DNA of 64,000 nucleotides, taken from contig NZ_CP102830.1 of NCBI RefSeq assembly GCF_024730785.1, forward strand, positions 1 through 64,000, given 5' to 3'. Within the stretch, counting starts at the first letter, position 1. Each line of letters begins with the position of its first letter. Positions 13,216 through 23,984 of the stretch are shown here, piece after piece. The position numbers were made by a program, and so were the translations under genes. Under the pieces are notes generated by a model. That model was not told where the DNA came from, made no database searches, and saw only the letters and a program-made list of their open reading frames with translations. The stretch is from Pseudomonas sp. LS44. Lineage in GTDB: Bacteria > Pseudomonadota > Gammaproteobacteria > Pseudomonadales > Pseudomonadaceae.

Positions 13216-14589
13216 TTAGAAGAACGTCAGGCCGACCTGGAACAAGCGCTCAACGTCGCGGATGTGCTTCTTGTCGACCAAAAACAGAATCACATGGTCA
13301 CCCGATTCGATCAGCGTGTCGTCGTGGGCGATCAGCACCTGGTCGTCGCGAATCACCGCGCCAATTGTGGTGCCGGGTGGCAGAGCGATGTCCTCGATCA
13401 TTTTGCCGACCACCTTGCTCGACTTCGGATCGCCATGCGCGATCACCTCGATGGCCTCCGCGGCGCCGCGGCGCAGCGAGTGGGCGCTGACGATGTCGCC
13501 GCGGCGCACGTGGGTGAGCAGCGAGCCGATGGTCGCCAGTTGCGGGCTGATGGCGATGTCGATGTCGCCGCCCTGGACCAGATCGACGTAGGCCGGGTTG
13601 TTGATGATGGTCATCACCTTGCGCGCGCCGAGGCGCTTGGCCAGCAGCGACGACATGATGTTGGCCTCGTCGTCGTTGGTCAGGGCCAGGAAGATGTCAG
13701 CGTCGCTGATGTTCTCTTCGACCAGCAGATCGCGATCCGAGGCGCTGCCCTGGAGGATGATGGAGCTGTCCAGGCTGTCCGACAGATGCCGGCAACGGGC
13801 CGGGTTGTGCTCGATGATCTTCACTTGGTAGCGGCTTTCGATGGCCTCGGCGAGGCGCTCGCCGATATGCCCGCCGCCGGCGATGACGATGCGCTTGTAG
13901 CTCTCGTCGAGGCGGCGCATTTCGCTCATCACCGCGCGGATGTCGGCCTTGGCGGCGATGAAGAATACCTCGTCATCGGCCTCGATGACCGTGTCGCCCT
14001 GCGGCGTGATCGGTCGGTCGCGGCGGAAAATCGCCGCCACCCGGGTATCCACATTGGGCATGTGCTGACGCAGCTGGCGGAGCTGCTGACCGACCAGAGG
14101 CCCGCCGTAGTAAGCCTTGACCGCTACCAGCTGGGCTTTGCCGCCGGCGAAGTCGATGACCTGCAAGGCGCCGGGATGTTCGATCAGGCGCTTGATGTAA
14201 TTGGTCACCAGCTGTTCCGGGCTGATCAGCACGTCGACCGGAATCGCGTCGTTGTCGAACAGGCCGCTGCGGGTCAGGTACGCCGATTCGCGCACCCGGG
14301 CAATCTTGGTCGGCGTGTGAAACAAGGTGTAGGCGACCTGACAGGCAACCATGTTGGTTTCGTCGCTGTTGGTCACCGCCACCAGCATGTCGGCGTCGTC
14401 GGCGCCGGCCTGGCGCAGCACGGTGGGGAACGAGCCGCGGCCGTGCACGGTGCGGATGTCGAGGCGATCGCCGAGGTCGCGCAGGCGCTCGTTATCGGTG
14501 TCGACCACGGTGATGTCGTTGGCCTCGCTGGACAGGTGCTCCGCGAGGGTGCCACCCACCTGCCCGGCGCCGAGAATGATGATCTTCAC
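13216..14589 (-). CDS. trkA: Trk potassium transporter NAD-binding subunit TrkA
   Basis: TrkA is the cytoplasmic regulator of the TrkH/TrkG K+ channel. The 457-residue protein has two tandem Rossmann RCK-N/RCK-C units. The first begins [19 protein letters not shown] and the second near residue 235 with [18 protein letters not shown]. It starts at a GTG with AAGGAAG about six bases upstream. The gene follows rsmB after 12 bp, as in other Pseudomonas (fmt-rsmB-trkA). Confidence 0.96.
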   Translation of the reverse strand: MKIIILGAGQVGGTLAEHLSSEANDITVVDTDNERLRDLGDRLDIRTVHGRGSFPTVLRQAGADDADMLVAVTNSDETNMVACQVAYTLFHTPTKIARVRESAYLTRSGLFDNDAIPVDVLISPEQLVTNYIKRLIEHPGALQVIDFAGGKAQLVAVKAYYGGPLVGQQLRQLRQHMPNVDTRVAAIFRRDRPITPQGDTVIEADDEVFFIAAKADIRAVMSEMRRLDESYKRIVIAGGGHIGERLAEAIESRYQVKIIEHNPARCRHLSDSLDSSIILQGSASDRDLLVEENISDADIFLALTNDDEANIMSSLLAKRLGARKVMTIINNPAYVDLVQGGDIDIAISPQLATIGSLLTHVRRGDIVSAHSLRRGAAEAIEVIAHGDPKSSKVVGKMIEDIALPPGTTIGAVIRDDQVLIAHDDTLIESGDHVILFLVDKKHIRDVERLFQVGLTFF

Positions 14590-14601
14590 GGGATGCTTCC
14601 T

Positions 14602-15930
14602 TTAGCCGCGCGCGTCGGCGGCGATCTTGATCAGCTTGGCATAATAGAAGCCGTCATGGCCGTCGATCTGCGGCAGCAACTGACGCCCATGGCCCGGCTT
14701 GAGGCCGGCGGTGGGTTGCCCCGACTGACCGCCGATGTCGAGTTCGCGGGCGCCCGGAGTGCGCGCCAGAAAGGCCGCGATGGTCTCGCTGTTTTCCGCC
14801 GGGAGTACCGAGCAGGTGGCGTACAACAGCACGCCGCCGACCTCCAGGGTCGGCCACAACGCATCGAGCAATTCGCCCTGCAGCTTGGCCAGCGCGGGAA
14901 TGTCCTCGGCCTGGCGGGTCAGCTTGATATCCGGGTGGCGGCGAATCACTCCGGTCGCCGAACAGGGCGCGTCGAGGAGGATGCGCTGGAACGGCTGACC
15001 GTCCCACCAGGCCGTGGTGTCGCGGCCGTCGGCGGCGATCAGGGTGGCGGCGAGGCCCAGCCGCTCGAGGTTTTCGCGAACTCGCCCTAGGCGCTTTTCT
15101 TCCAGATCGACGGCCACCACTTCGGCCAGCCGCAGCTCGACTTCGAGCAGATGGCAGGTCTTGCCGCCCGGTGCCGCGCAGGCATCCAGCACGCGCTGAC
15201 CGGGCGCCAGTTCGAGCAGCTCGGCAGCCAGTTGCGCGGCCTCGTCCTGCACGCTGACCCGGCCCTCGGCGAAGCCCGGCAGGGTCTTCACATCCTGGGC
15301 TTCGAGCAGGCGGATGCCGTCGCGGCTGAAGGGGCTGGGTTCGGCGGCAATGCCGGCCTCGCGCAGTTCCGCCAGGTAGACATCGCGGTCGGTGTAGCGC
15401 CGATTGACCCGCAGAATCAACGGCGGATGGGCGTTATTGGCGGCGCAGATGGCCTGCCACTGCTCGGGCCAGTGGGCCTTGAGGCTCTTCTGCAGCCAGC
15501 GGGGATGGGCGGTGAGCACCACCGGATCGTGTTCCAGCTCGGCCAGCAGCGCGGCACTTTCGCGCTGGGCGCGGCGCAATACGGCATTCAGCAGGCCCTT
15601 GGCCCAAGGCTTCTTCAACTTGTCGGCACAGCCCACGGTTTCGCCGATCGCCGCATGGGCGGGAATGCGGCTGTACAACAGCTGGTAGAGGCCGACCAGC
15701 AATAGCGCTTCGACGTCACGGTCGGCGGCCTTGAACGGTTTTTCCAACAACCGCCCGGCTAGTGCCGCCAACCGCGGCTGCCAGCGCGCGGCGCCGAAGG
15801 CGAGATCCTGGGCCAGGCCGCGATCACGCGGCTCGACCTTGTCCAACTGCGTCGGCAGGCTGCCGCCCAGCGAGGCCTTGCCGGATAGCACCGCAGCCAG
15901 GGCGCGGGCGGCGGCCAGACGCGGATTCAT
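14602..15930 (-). CDS. rsmB: 16S rRNA (cytosine-967-C5)-methyltransferase
   Basis: RsmB (Sun, RrmB) methylates C967 of 16S rRNA with S-adenosylmethionine. The N-terminal NusB-like domain occupies about residues 1-140. The SAM site is [15 protein letters not shown]. The two cysteines of the catalytic mechanism lie in DAPCSATGV and in ATCSVLP. The 442-residue length is usual. It starts 13 bp after the fmt stop. Confidence 0.96.
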   Translation of the reverse strand: MNPRLAAARALAAVLSGKASLGGSLPTQLDKVEPRDRGLAQDLAFGAARWQPRLAALAGRLLEKPFKAADRDVEALLLVGLYQLLYSRIPAHAAIGETVGCADKLKKPWAKGLLNAVLRRAQRESAALLAELEHDPVVLTAHPRWLQKSLKAHWPEQWQAICAANNAHPPLILRVNRRYTDRDVYLAELREAGIAAEPSPFSRDGIRLLEAQDVKTLPGFAEGRVSVQDEAAQLAAELLELAPGQRVLDACAAPGGKTCHLLEVELRLAEVVAVDLEEKRLGRVRENLERLGLAATLIAADGRDTTAWWDGQPFQRILLDAPCSATGVIRRHPDIKLTRQAEDIPALAKLQGELLDALWPTLEVGGVLLYATCSVLPAENSETIAAFLARTPGARELDIGGQSGQPTAGLKPGHGRQLLPQIDGHDGFYYAKLIKIAADARG

Positions 15931-15943
15931 TGGCGCCCCCGGA

Positions 15944-16885
15944 TCATGCCAGCACCTTGCCGACGCTGAACTGCTCGCGGCGACTGTTGTACAAGTCGCT
16001 GAAGTTCAACGGTTTGCCGCCAGGCAGTTGCAGGCGCGTCAGGCGCAGCGCGCCGGCGCCGCAGGCGACAGTCAGACCATCCTTGCTGGCGGCGAGAATG
16101 CTGCCCGGCGCGCCCTGCCCATCGCCAAGGCTGGCGGCGAGGACTTTGAGCGGCGCCGCGTCCAGGCTGCTGTGACAGATTGGCCAGGGGTTGAAGGCGC
16201 GTACCAGACGCTCCAGCTCGACGGCCGGGCGCGACCAGTCGAGACGCGCTTCGTCCTTGTTCAGCTTGTGCGCGTAGTTGGCCAGGCTGTCGTCCTGTAT
16301 TTCCGCGACCAGATTGCCGGCGGCCAAGCCGGCGATCGCCTGCAACACGGCCGGTGGACCGAGTTCGGCGAGGCGGTCGTGCAGACTGCCGCCGGTGTCG
16401 CCAGCGCCGATCGGGGTATGCACCTTGAGCAGCATCGGCCCGGTGTCGAGCCCCGCTTCCATCTGCATCACGGTGACCCCGGATTCGCTATCACCCGCCT
16501 CCACCGCGCGCTGGATCGGCGCTGCACCGCGCCAGCGCGGCAACAACGAGGCGTGACTGTTGATGCACCCCAGGCGTGGAATATCCAGCACCGCCTGCGG
16601 CAGGATCAGGCCGTAGGCGACCACCACCAGCAAGTCCGGCTGCAGCGCCGCCAGCTCGGCCTGGGCCTCGGTATTGCGCAGACTGGCCGGTTGATACACG
16701 GCAATGCCATGCTCGAGCGCGAGCTGTTTGACCGGGCTGGGCATCAACTTCTGTCCACGTCCGGCCGGGCGGTCCGGTTGGGTGTAGACGCCGATGATCT
16801 GATGATGGCTGGCGAGCAGCGCGGTGAGGTGCGCGGCGGCAAATTCGGGAGTGCCGGCGAAAACGATGCGCAAGGGCTCGGTCAT
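15944..16885 (-). CDS. fmt: Methionyl-tRNA formyltransferase
   Basis: Fmt formylates initiator Met-tRNA using 10-formyl-tetrahydrofolate. The 313-residue protein begins [20 protein letters not shown]. It has the formyl-folate site [20 protein letters not shown] and the catalytic Asp in GLDTGPML. I chose the start at 16885 because conservation begins there; an upstream in-frame start at 16921 lies inside the terminator hairpin following def. def lies upstream on the same strand. Confidence 0.96.
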   Translation of the reverse strand: MTEPLRIVFAGTPEFAAAHLTALLASHHQIIGVYTQPDRPAGRGQKLMPSPVKQLALEHGIAVYQPASLRNTEAQAELAALQPDLLVVVAYGLILPQAVLDIPRLGCINSHASLLPRWRGAAPIQRAVEAGDSESGVTVMQMEAGLDTGPMLLKVHTPIGAGDTGGSLHDRLAELGPPAVLQAIAGLAAGNLVAEIQDDSLANYAHKLNKDEARLDWSRPAVELERLVRAFNPWPICHSSLDAAPLKVLAASLGDGQGAPGSILAASKDGLTVACGAGALRLTRLQLPGGKPLNFSDLYNSRREQFSVGKVLA

Positions 16886-16903
16886 GGGGTCACCACAATG
16901 AAA

Positions 16904-16927
16904 AAAGGCTTGCCGGAGCAAGCCTTT
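16904..16927 (-). terminator. Terminator or attenuator between def and fmt
   Basis: Read on the minus strand, the stem AAAGGCTTGC, loop TCCG, GCAAGCCTTT ends in a T run. It lies just after def and about 18 bp before the fmt start, so it can end def transcripts or reduce read-through into fmt-rsmB-trkA. Confidence 0.8.
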
Positions 16928-16939
16928 GGGAGCGGGGAA

Positions 16940-17446
16940 TCAGGCGCGCTGGCGATGCTGTTTTTCCAGCTTCTTCTTGATCCGGTCGCGCTTGAGATTA
17001 GACAGATAGTCGACGAACAGCTTGCCGTTGAGGTGATCGCACTCGTGCTGGATGCACACCGCCAGCAAGCCTTCGGCGATTTCCTCGAACGGCTTGCCGT
17101 GCTGATCGTAGGCCTTGATCTTGACCCTCTGCGGACGATCGACGTTCTCGTAGAAGCCGGGCACCGACAGGCAGCCCTCTTGATACTGGTCCATTTCCTC
17201 GGTCAGCGACTCGAACTCTGGGTTGATGAAAACCTGCGGTTCGGATTTGTCTTCCGAGAGGTCCATGACCACCACGCGCTGGTGGACATTGATCTGCGTC
17301 GCCGCCAGGCCGATGCCCGGCGCGTCGTACATGGTTTCGAACATGTCGTCGATCAACGTGCGCAGGGCGTCGTCGAACACGTCCACCGGCTTGGCGATGG
17401 TGCGCAGGCGCGGATCGGGGAATTCGAGGATGGTTAGAATCGCCAT
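16940..17446 (-). CDS. def: Peptide deformylase
   Basis: Def is a metalloenzyme that removes the N-formyl group from nascent proteins. The 168-residue protein has all three conserved motifs: [16 protein letters not shown] and HECDHLNG, which supply the catalytic glutamate and the Cys/His/His metal ligands. It is divergent from the LysM gene, the typical Pseudomonas arrangement. Confidence 0.97.
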   Translation of the reverse strand: MAILTILEFPDPRLRTIAKPVDVFDDALRTLIDDMFETMYDAPGIGLAATQINVHQRVVVMDLSEDKSEPQVFINPEFESLTEEMDQYQEGCLSVPGFYENVDRPQRVKIKAYDQHGKPFEEIAEGLLAVCIQHECDHLNGKLFVDYLSNLKRDRIKKKLEKQHRQRA

Positions 17447-17596
17447 ATGCGTTTGTGATGCACTTGTGGAATTAAGTCAAAAACCGCTGCTAATATGCTG
17501 AGCAGCATTGAAAAACGGCTTCAGGCCGCGCCCAGCAAGGGCTCCGATGCGGCGCTAGGGCGCTTCATGAAGACACATAATAAAGGGATTCGCTGC

Positions 17597-18622
17597 ATGA
17601 GGAAAACACTACTCGCCCTGCTGCTGCTCGCCGCTGGTGGCGTGGCTCAAGCCGCAGTGCAACTCAAGGACGGTCACCCTGACCGCTACACCGTCGTCAA
17701 AGGCGACACCCTGTGGGATATCTCCGGCAAGTTTCTCAGCCAACCATGGAAGTGGCCGGAAATCTGGCACGCCAATCCACAGATCGCCAACCCGCATCTG
17801 ATCTACCCGGGCGACACCCTGTCGCTGGTCTACATCGACGGCCAGCCGCGCTTGATGCTCAATCGTGGCGCATCGCGCGGCACCATCAAATTGTCGCCGC
17901 AGGTCCGCACTACCCCGCTGGCCCAAGCCATTCCGACCATCCCGCTGGAAGCAATCAACAGCTTCCTGCTCAGCAACCGCATCGTCGATAACCCTGAACA
18001 GTTCGACAAGCAGCCCTATATCGTCGCCGGCAACGCCGAGCGCGTGGTCAGCGGCGCAGGCGACCGCGTCTATGCGCGCGGCCTGCTCGATGCCGGCATT
18101 CCGGCCTACGGCATCTTCCGTCAGGGCAAGACATATCTCGATCCGGTCACCCAGGAGTTCCTCGGGATCAACGCCGACGATATCGGCAGCGGCCAAGTGG
18201 TTGCCGAGGAAGGCGATATCGCCACCATGGAGCTGACCCGCTCGACGCAGGAAGTGCGCCTGGGCGACCGTCTGTTCCCCACCGAAGAGCGTGCGGTGAA
18301 TTCCACCTTCATGCCCAGCGAGCCGAGCGGCGAGGTCAAGGGTCTGATCCTCGACGTGCCACGCGGTGTCACGCAGATCGGTCAGTTCGATGTCGTGACC
18401 ATCAACAAAGGGGCGCGCGACGGCCTGGCCGAAGGTAATGTGCTGGCGGTATACAAGACCGGCGAAACTGTGCGCGACCGGGTGACCGGCGAAGCGGTGA
18501 AGATCCCCGACGAGCGCGCGGGTTTGCTGATGGTGTTCCGCACCTACGATAAGCTCAGTTATGGTCTGATCCTCGGCGCCACCCGCCAGCTGGCGGTGCT
18601 CGACAAGGTGCAAAACCCCTGA
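17597..18622 (+). CDS. Secreted LysM-domain protein
   Basis: This is a 341-residue exported protein with a clear signal peptide (MRKTLLALLLLAAGGVAQA). An N-terminal LysM domain follows (YTVVKGDTLWDISGKFLSQP ... NPHLIYPGDTLSL) and binds peptidoglycan. The rest of the protein is conserved in Pseudomonas but lacks an assigned catalytic site. It corresponds to PA0020. The start at 17597 is chosen by the signal peptide and an AAAGGGA ribosome site; the open frame extends to 17495. It lies between def and dprA, as is common in proteobacteria. Confidence 0.92.
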   Translation: MRKTLLALLLLAAGGVAQAAVQLKDGHPDRYTVVKGDTLWDISGKFLSQPWKWPEIWHANPQIANPHLIYPGDTLSLVYIDGQPRLMLNRGASRGTIKLSPQVRTTPLAQAIPTIPLEAINSFLLSNRIVDNPEQFDKQPYIVAGNAERVVSGAGDRVYARGLLDAGIPAYGIFRQGKTYLDPVTQEFLGINADDIGSGQVVAEEGDIATMELTRSTQEVRLGDRLFPTEERAVNSTFMPSEPSGEVKGLILDVPRGVTQIGQFDVVTINKGARDGLAEGNVLAVYKTGETVRDRVTGEAVKIPDERAGLLMVFRTYDKLSYGLILGATRQLAVLDKVQNP

Positions 18623-18637
18623 GTTGAACCACTCCTC

Positions 18638-18662
18638 AAAACCCCCGCCTTGCGGGGGTTTT
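18638..18662 (+). terminator. Terminator between the LysM gene and dprA
   Basis: The perfect stem AAAACCCCCGC, loop CTT, GCGGGGGTTTT lies 16 bases after the LysM-gene stop. The T-rich distal arm fits an intrinsic terminator, so dprA may depend on its own promoter or on read-through. Confidence 0.88.
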
Positions 18663-18690
18663 GCTTTCTAGCGATCAAGGATGATCCAGC

Positions 18691-19788
18691 ATGACGATGA
18701 TTAACCCAGCCGAGCTGGAAGCCCGCTTGCGTATGCACGCCTTGCCGGAGCTTGGCCCGCGGCGTTTGCGCAAACTGATTGCCGCCTTTGGCAGTGGCTC
18801 TTCCGCCCTCAGTGCGCCGGCCTCGGCCTGGCGCGCGTTGGGATTGCCGGCGATCTGTGCCGATGCACGCCGCACCGATGCGGTCCGCCAGCAGGCCGCG
18901 GCCAGCCTGCGCTGGCTGGAACACGCCGACCAACAGGTGCTGATGTGGGACGACCCGGGCTACCCGGCGTTGCTCGCCGAGCTCAATGACGCCCCGCCGC
19001 TGTTGTTCGTCGCTGGTGCGGTCGAGCCGCTTGAGCAGCCGCAATTGGCGATGGTCGGCAGTCGCCGTGCCTCGCGCCCCGGCCTGGACAATGCCCGCGC
19101 CTTTTCACGCAGCCTGGCCGGCGGTGGTTTCGTCATCACCAGTGGCCTGGCCCTAGGCATCGATGGCGCCGCACACCAGGCGGCGCTTGAGGTGGGCGGG
19201 AAAACCGTGGCGGTGCTCGGCACGGGTCTCGAGCGCATCTATCCGACCCGACATCTCGGGCTGGCGGCGGCGATTCGCGAAAATGGCGGCGCGCTGGTGT
19301 CCGAACTACCGCTGGACTGCCCGCCGCACGCGAGCAATTTCCCCCGACGCAATCGCATCATCAGCGGCTTGTCGCTTGGCGTGCTGGTGATCGAAGCGAG
19401 TCCGTCGAGTGGCTCGCTGATCACCGCGCGCCTGGCGGCCGAACAGGGCCGCGAGGTGTATGCGATTCCCGGCTCGATCCATCATCCGGGCGCGCGCGGC
19501 TGCCATCAGTTGATCCGCGAAGGCGCCACGCTGGTGGAAAGCGTCGAGCATATTCTCGAGGCACTGCGCGGTTGGCAGCTGCCGAGCGCGGTCCCGACCA
19601 ACGTCGGTGTGGCACGCGAGGAACGCCATCCGCTGGTGCAGTTGGTGCACGCCGCGCCGCACAGCAGCGAAGCCCTGGCCGCCGCGCTCGGTCGGCCGCT
19701 GCCGGAGGTGTTGGCGGCGCTCACCGAGCTCGAGCTGGACGGTCGGGTGGCCTGCGAGGGCGGACGCTGGGTCGGCCGCGGCGGCTAG
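18691..19788 (+). CDS. dprA: DNA-processing protein DprA (Smf)
   Basis: DprA binds incoming single-stranded DNA and loads RecA during natural transformation. The 365-residue protein has a SAM-like N-terminal domain (residues ~1-80). The extended Rossmann fold follows, marked by [43 protein letters not shown] and [13 protein letters not shown] winged-helix-like DprA C-terminal domain occupies about 300-365. tsaC follows after 88 bp. Confidence 0.95.
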   Translation: MTMINPAELEARLRMHALPELGPRRLRKLIAAFGSGSSALSAPASAWRALGLPAICADARRTDAVRQQAAASLRWLEHADQQVLMWDDPGYPALLAELNDAPPLLFVAGAVEPLEQPQLAMVGSRRASRPGLDNARAFSRSLAGGGFVITSGLALGIDGAAHQAALEVGGKTVAVLGTGLERIYPTRHLGLAAAIRENGGALVSELPLDCPPHASNFPRRNRIISGLSLGVLVIEASPSSGSLITARLAAEQGREVYAIPGSIHHPGARGCHQLIREGATLVESVEHILEALRGWQLPSAVPTNVGVAREERHPLVQLVHAAPHSSEALAAALGRPLPEVLAALTELELDGRVACEGGRWVGRGG

Positions 19789-19876
19789 CGCCACGATTGC
19801 CAATCCCCCGGCCGCGGTATTGTTCAACGCTCGCCGCGCTTGGGTACACTGCCGGCAGGTTTTCCGGAGGACAGCG

Positions 19877-20434
19877 ATGATCAACAACTGGCGGGTACAA
19901 CAGGCAGCGCGGGTGGTGCGCGATGGTGGGGTGATTGCGTATCCGACCGAAGCGGTGTGGGGCCTGGGCTGCGACCCGTGGAACGAAGAGGCGGTGCTGC
20001 GTCTGCTGGCGCTCAAGCAACGTTCGGTGGATAAGGGCTTGATCCTGGTCGCCGACAGTATCCAGCAGTTCGACTTTCTCCTCGACGACTTTCCCGACGT
20101 CTGGCTGGACCGCCTCAGCAGTACCTGGCCGGGCCCGAATACCTGGCTGGTGCCGCACCAGAGTCGCCTGCCGGAGTGGATCACCGGTAAGCACGCGACC
20201 GTGGCGTTGCGGGTCAGCGACCATCCGCAGGTGCGCGAGCTGTGTGCGTTGACCGGTCCGTTGGTGTCGACCTCGGCCAACCCCTCTGGCCGCCCGGCGG
20301 CGCGCAGCCGCCTGCGCGTCGAGCAGTACTTCCATGGCCAGCTGGATAGCGTGCTGGGTGGTGCTCTTGGCGGTCGGCGCAATCCCAGCGTGATCCGTGA
20401 TCTGGTCAGCGGACAGGTATTGCGCTCGGCGTAG
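19877..20434 (+). CDS. tsaC: Threonylcarbamoyl-AMP synthase (TsaC/RimN)
   Basis: TsaC makes threonylcarbamoyl-AMP from threonine, bicarbonate and ATP for the t6A37 modification of tRNA. The 185-residue protein has the YrdC fold, with the conserved [25 protein letters not shown] and STSANPSG blocks. The start at 19877 is fixed by a strong CGGAGG seven bases upstream; a longer frame overlaps dprA. Its TAG stop is formed by the GTAGG end of the following inverted repeat. Confidence 0.95.
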   Translation: MINNWRVQQAARVVRDGGVIAYPTEAVWGLGCDPWNEEAVLRLLALKQRSVDKGLILVADSIQQFDFLLDDFPDVWLDRLSSTWPGPNTWLVPHQSRLPEWITGKHATVALRVSDHPQVRELCALTGPLVSTSANPSGRPAARSRLRVEQYFHGQLDSVLGGALGGRRNPSVIRDLVSGQVLRSA

Positions 20435-20543
20435 GTTGGCGCTGAGCGCAGCGATGCCCAACGAGCGCTAATCGCCCCGACGCATCAGTTAAGACAAGCG
20501 CCGCTCGTTGGGCATCGTCGCGGGGCTCCTCAGCCCAACCTAC
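20431..20543. repeat. GTAG-bounded inverted repeat, GTTGGGC type (copy 2)
   Basis: GTAGGTTGGCGCTGAGCG plus GCGATGCCCAAC on the left and the near complement ending CAGCCCAACCTAC on the right enclose a 113-bp element. The left arm closely matches copy 1 at 11248. Its first bases supply the TAG stop of tsaC. It separates the convergent tsaC and qor genes. Confidence 0.85.
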
Positions 20544-20549
20544 ATCCGT

Positions 20550-21527
20550 CTATGGCAGCAGAATCGTCGAGCCGGTGGTTTGCCGGCTTTCCAGCGCGCT
20601 CTGCGCCGCGGCCGCATCGGCTAGCGCATAACGCTGACCGATCTCCACCTTGAGCTGCCCGCTGGCCAACAGGCCGAACAGTTCGTCGGCCATCGCCTGC
20701 AGGCGGGCTTGGCTGCTGGCGTAGGTGAACAGCCCTGGGCGGGTGACATACAGCGAGCCTTTCTGCGCGAGGATGCTCAGGTCGACTCCGGTGACCGGGC
20801 CGGAGGCATTGCCGAAGCTGACCAGCAAGCCGCGCGGCTTCAAGCAGTCGAGAGAGATTTCCCAGGTGTCCTTGCCCACCGAGTCGTAGACCACCGGGCA
20901 TTTCTTGCCCCCGGTCAGTTCGCGGACCCGCGCCCGCACGTCCTCATGGCTGTAATCGATGGTCGCCCAGGCGCCGTTGGCGCTGGCCAAGGCGGCTTTT
21001 TCCGCGGACGACACGGTGCCGATCAATTGCACGCCGAGGGCCTTGGCCCACTGGCAGGCGAGCAACCCGACGCCGCCGGCCGCGGCGTGCCAGAGGATGG
21101 TTTCCCCGGCCTGTACTGCGTAGGTCTGGCGCAGCAAGTACTGCACGGTCAGACCTTTGAGCATCACCGCGGCGGCCTGCTCGAAACTGATCGAGTCGGG
21201 CAGCTTGATCAGCTTGTCGGCGGGCAATACGTACAGTTCGCTATAGGCACCGAGCGGCCCGGTGGCATAGGCCACCCGGTCGCCGACCTTCAGGCCAGTC
21301 ACCGCGCTGCCTAGCGCCTCGACCTCGCCGGCGCCCTCGCTGCCCGCGCCAGAAGGCAATCCCGGCGGCTTGTAGACGCCGGTGCGATAGTAGGTGTCGA
21401 TGAAATTCAGGCCGATCGCCCGATTGCGCACGCGCACTTCCTGCGGGCCGGGTTCGGCGGGTTGGTAGTCGACGTACTGGAGGACTTCCGGGCCGCCGTG
21501 GGCGGTGAACTGAATGCGTTTGGTCAT
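20550..21527 (-). CDS. qor: NADPH:quinone oxidoreductase (zeta-crystallin type)
   Basis: This is a zinc-less medium-chain dehydrogenase that reduces quinones with NADPH. The 325-residue protein starts MTKRIQFTAHGGPEVLQYVD. It has the nucleotide-binding glycine motif AAAGGVGLLACQWAKALG and the family block AIGLNFIDTYYRTGVY. Position beside hemF matches PA0023 (qor). It is divergent from hemF. Confidence 0.94.
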   Translation of the reverse strand: MTKRIQFTAHGGPEVLQYVDYQPAEPGPQEVRVRNRAIGLNFIDTYYRTGVYKPPGLPSGAGSEGAGEVEALGSAVTGLKVGDRVAYATGPLGAYSELYVLPADKLIKLPDSISFEQAAAVMLKGLTVQYLLRQTYAVQAGETILWHAAAGGVGLLACQWAKALGVQLIGTVSSAEKAALASANGAWATIDYSHEDVRARVRELTGGKKCPVVYDSVGKDTWEISLDCLKPRGLLVSFGNASGPVTGVDLSILAQKGSLYVTRPGLFTYASSQARLQAMADELFGLLASGQLKVEIGQRYALADAAAAQSALESRQTTGSTILLP

Positions 21528-21546
21528 GACTGTTCTCCCACTGTGA

Positions 21547-22581
<1,035 letters not shown>

Positions 22582-22601
22582 TCTGTCGTAGGACGAGGAT
22601 T

Positions 22602-22710
22602 GCTCCCTCTCCCCCTGCTTCATAAAAGAAAGGCGGGAGAGGGTTGGGGAGAGGGCGAGGCGCCTGGCTACCCTCTCCCCCGTCCCCTCTCCCACTCGTG
22701 GGAGAGGGGA
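22602..22710. repeat. CCCTCTCCC/GGGAGAGGG repeat cluster
   Basis: The gap between hemF and aroE holds several alternating CCCTCTCCC and GGGAGAGGG arms, including CCCCTCTCCCACTCGTGGGA, that can fold into nested hairpins. It lacks GTAG ends, so I treat it as a separate family from the GTAG elements. Confidence 0.7.
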
Positions 22711-22740
22711 GTAAAAACCCTGCTTCTTGAAGGATTTTCC

Positions 22741-23559
22741 ATGGACCGCTACTGCGTCTTCGGCAACCCCATCGGCCACAGCAAGTCGCCGCTGATTCAC
22801 CGGCTGTTCGCCGCGCAGACCGGCGAGCAATTGAGCTATGACGCGTTGCTCGCGCCGCTGGATAATTTCGAGGGGGCGGCCCGCGAGTTCTTCCGCAGCG
22901 GCCGCGGCGCCAATGTCACCGTGCCGTTCAAGGAGCAGGCCTTCCGCCTGGTCGACGAGTTGGCGCCGCGTGCCGAGCGGGCCGGGGCGGTGAACACCCT
23001 GACCAAACTGGCCGACGGCCGCCTGCGCGGCGACAACACCGACGGCGCCGGGCTGGTGCGCGACCTGACGGGCAATGCCGGCATCGACCTGGCCGGCCAG
23101 CGCATCCTGCTGCTCGGCGCCGGCGGCGCGGCGCGCGGGGTGATCGAGCCGTTGCTCGCCGAGCACCCGGCCACCCTGACCATCGCCAACCGCACCGTGG
23201 CCAAGGCCGAGGAGCTGGCGCAGCTGTTCGGCGCCTTCGGGCCGGTCGCCGCCAGCGGCTTCGACTGGCTGGAAGAAGAGGTCGATCTGATCATCAACGC
23301 CACCTCGGCGAGCCTCGCCGGCGAGCTGCCGCCGCTGGCCGCGAGCCTGATCCGCCCCGGGCACACGCGCTGTTACGACATGATGTACGGCAAAGAACCG
23401 ACCGCCTTCAACCGCTGGGCCGCCGAGCAAGGCGCGGGGCAGACCGTCGACGGCTTGGGCATGCTGGTCGAGCAGGCCGCCGAAGCGTTTTTCCTCTGGC
23501 GCGGTGTGCGTCCGGACAGCACTGCGGTGCTCGCCGAATTGCGCCGGCAGCTGGCCTGA
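22741..23559 (+). CDS. aroE: Shikimate dehydrogenase
   Basis: AroE reduces 3-dehydroshikimate to shikimate with NADPH. The 272-residue protein begins [20 protein letters not shown]. It has the catalytic lysine in [11 protein letters not shown], the aspartate in [13 protein letters not shown], and the Rossmann motif [11 protein letters not shown] with NRT as the NADP discriminator. The frame remains open upstream through the repeat (to 22600), but the conserved N-terminus starts at 22741. The next gene follows after 4 bp. Confidence 0.96.
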   Translation: MDRYCVFGNPIGHSKSPLIHRLFAAQTGEQLSYDALLAPLDNFEGAAREFFRSGRGANVTVPFKEQAFRLVDELAPRAERAGAVNTLTKLADGRLRGDNTDGAGLVRDLTGNAGIDLAGQRILLLGAGGAARGVIEPLLAEHPATLTIANRTVAKAEELAQLFGAFGPVAASGFDWLEEEVDLIINATSASLAGELPPLAASLIRPGHTRCYDMMYGKEPTAFNRWAAEQGAGQTVDGLGMLVEQAAEAFFLWRGVRPDSTAVLAELRRQLA

Positions 23560-23563
23560 AGCG

Positions 23564-23923
23564 ATGAGCGCGCCGATCAGCGGCTACCACGCGCACGTCT
23601 ATTTCGACGCGCAGAGCCTCGAACAGGCGCGCGATCTGTGCGCGCAAGCCGCGCAGCGCTTCGCCGTGAGCGTCGGCCGCGTGCATCAGCGCCCGGTCGG
23701 CCCGCATCCGGACTGGAGCTGCCAGCTGGCGTTCGGCGCCGAGCTGTTCGATCAAGTCATTCCCTGGCTGATGCTCAATCGCCAGGGCCTGACCATTCTG
23801 GTGCATCCGCTGACCGGTGACGGGCTGCGCGATCACCGCGACCATGCGCTGTGGATGGGCAGCGTGCGGCCGCTGGACCTGACGGTGTTTGCCCGCCCCG
23901 AATCGCCTGCAGGCATCCCGTAA
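23564..23923 (+). CDS. DOPA 4,5-dioxygenase family protein
   Basis: This 119-residue protein of the DOPA 4,5-dioxygenase-like family (PF08883) has the histidine motifs YHAHVYFD near the start, QRPVGPHPDWSCQLAF, and LVHPLTGDGLRDHRDHALWMG. Some members cleave catechol-type rings, but many bacterial members have no proven substrate. It starts four bases after the aroE stop and is probably co-transcribed with it. Confidence 0.85.
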   Translation: MSAPISGYHAHVYFDAQSLEQARDLCAQAAQRFAVSVGRVHQRPVGPHPDWSCQLAFGAELFDQVIPWLMLNRQGLTILVHPLTGDGLRDHRDHALWMGSVRPLDLTVFARPESPAGIP

Positions 23924-23984
23924 CGCGGTTATGCGGCGGCCGGCCACGGTATGATCCACGGCGATTTTTCTTCGAGTTGTCGCC

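Noticed and set aside
13060..15090. A 676-codon plus-strand frame covering trkA and the end of rsmB
   Set aside because: It begins inside an inverted repeat, and the translation has no conserved domain. trkA and rsmB are clear on the other strand.
17464..17496. TAATAT upstream of the LysM gene as a promoter -10
   Set aside because: No -35 at a proper distance could be found, and the segment lies in a divergent promoter region where either gene could use it.
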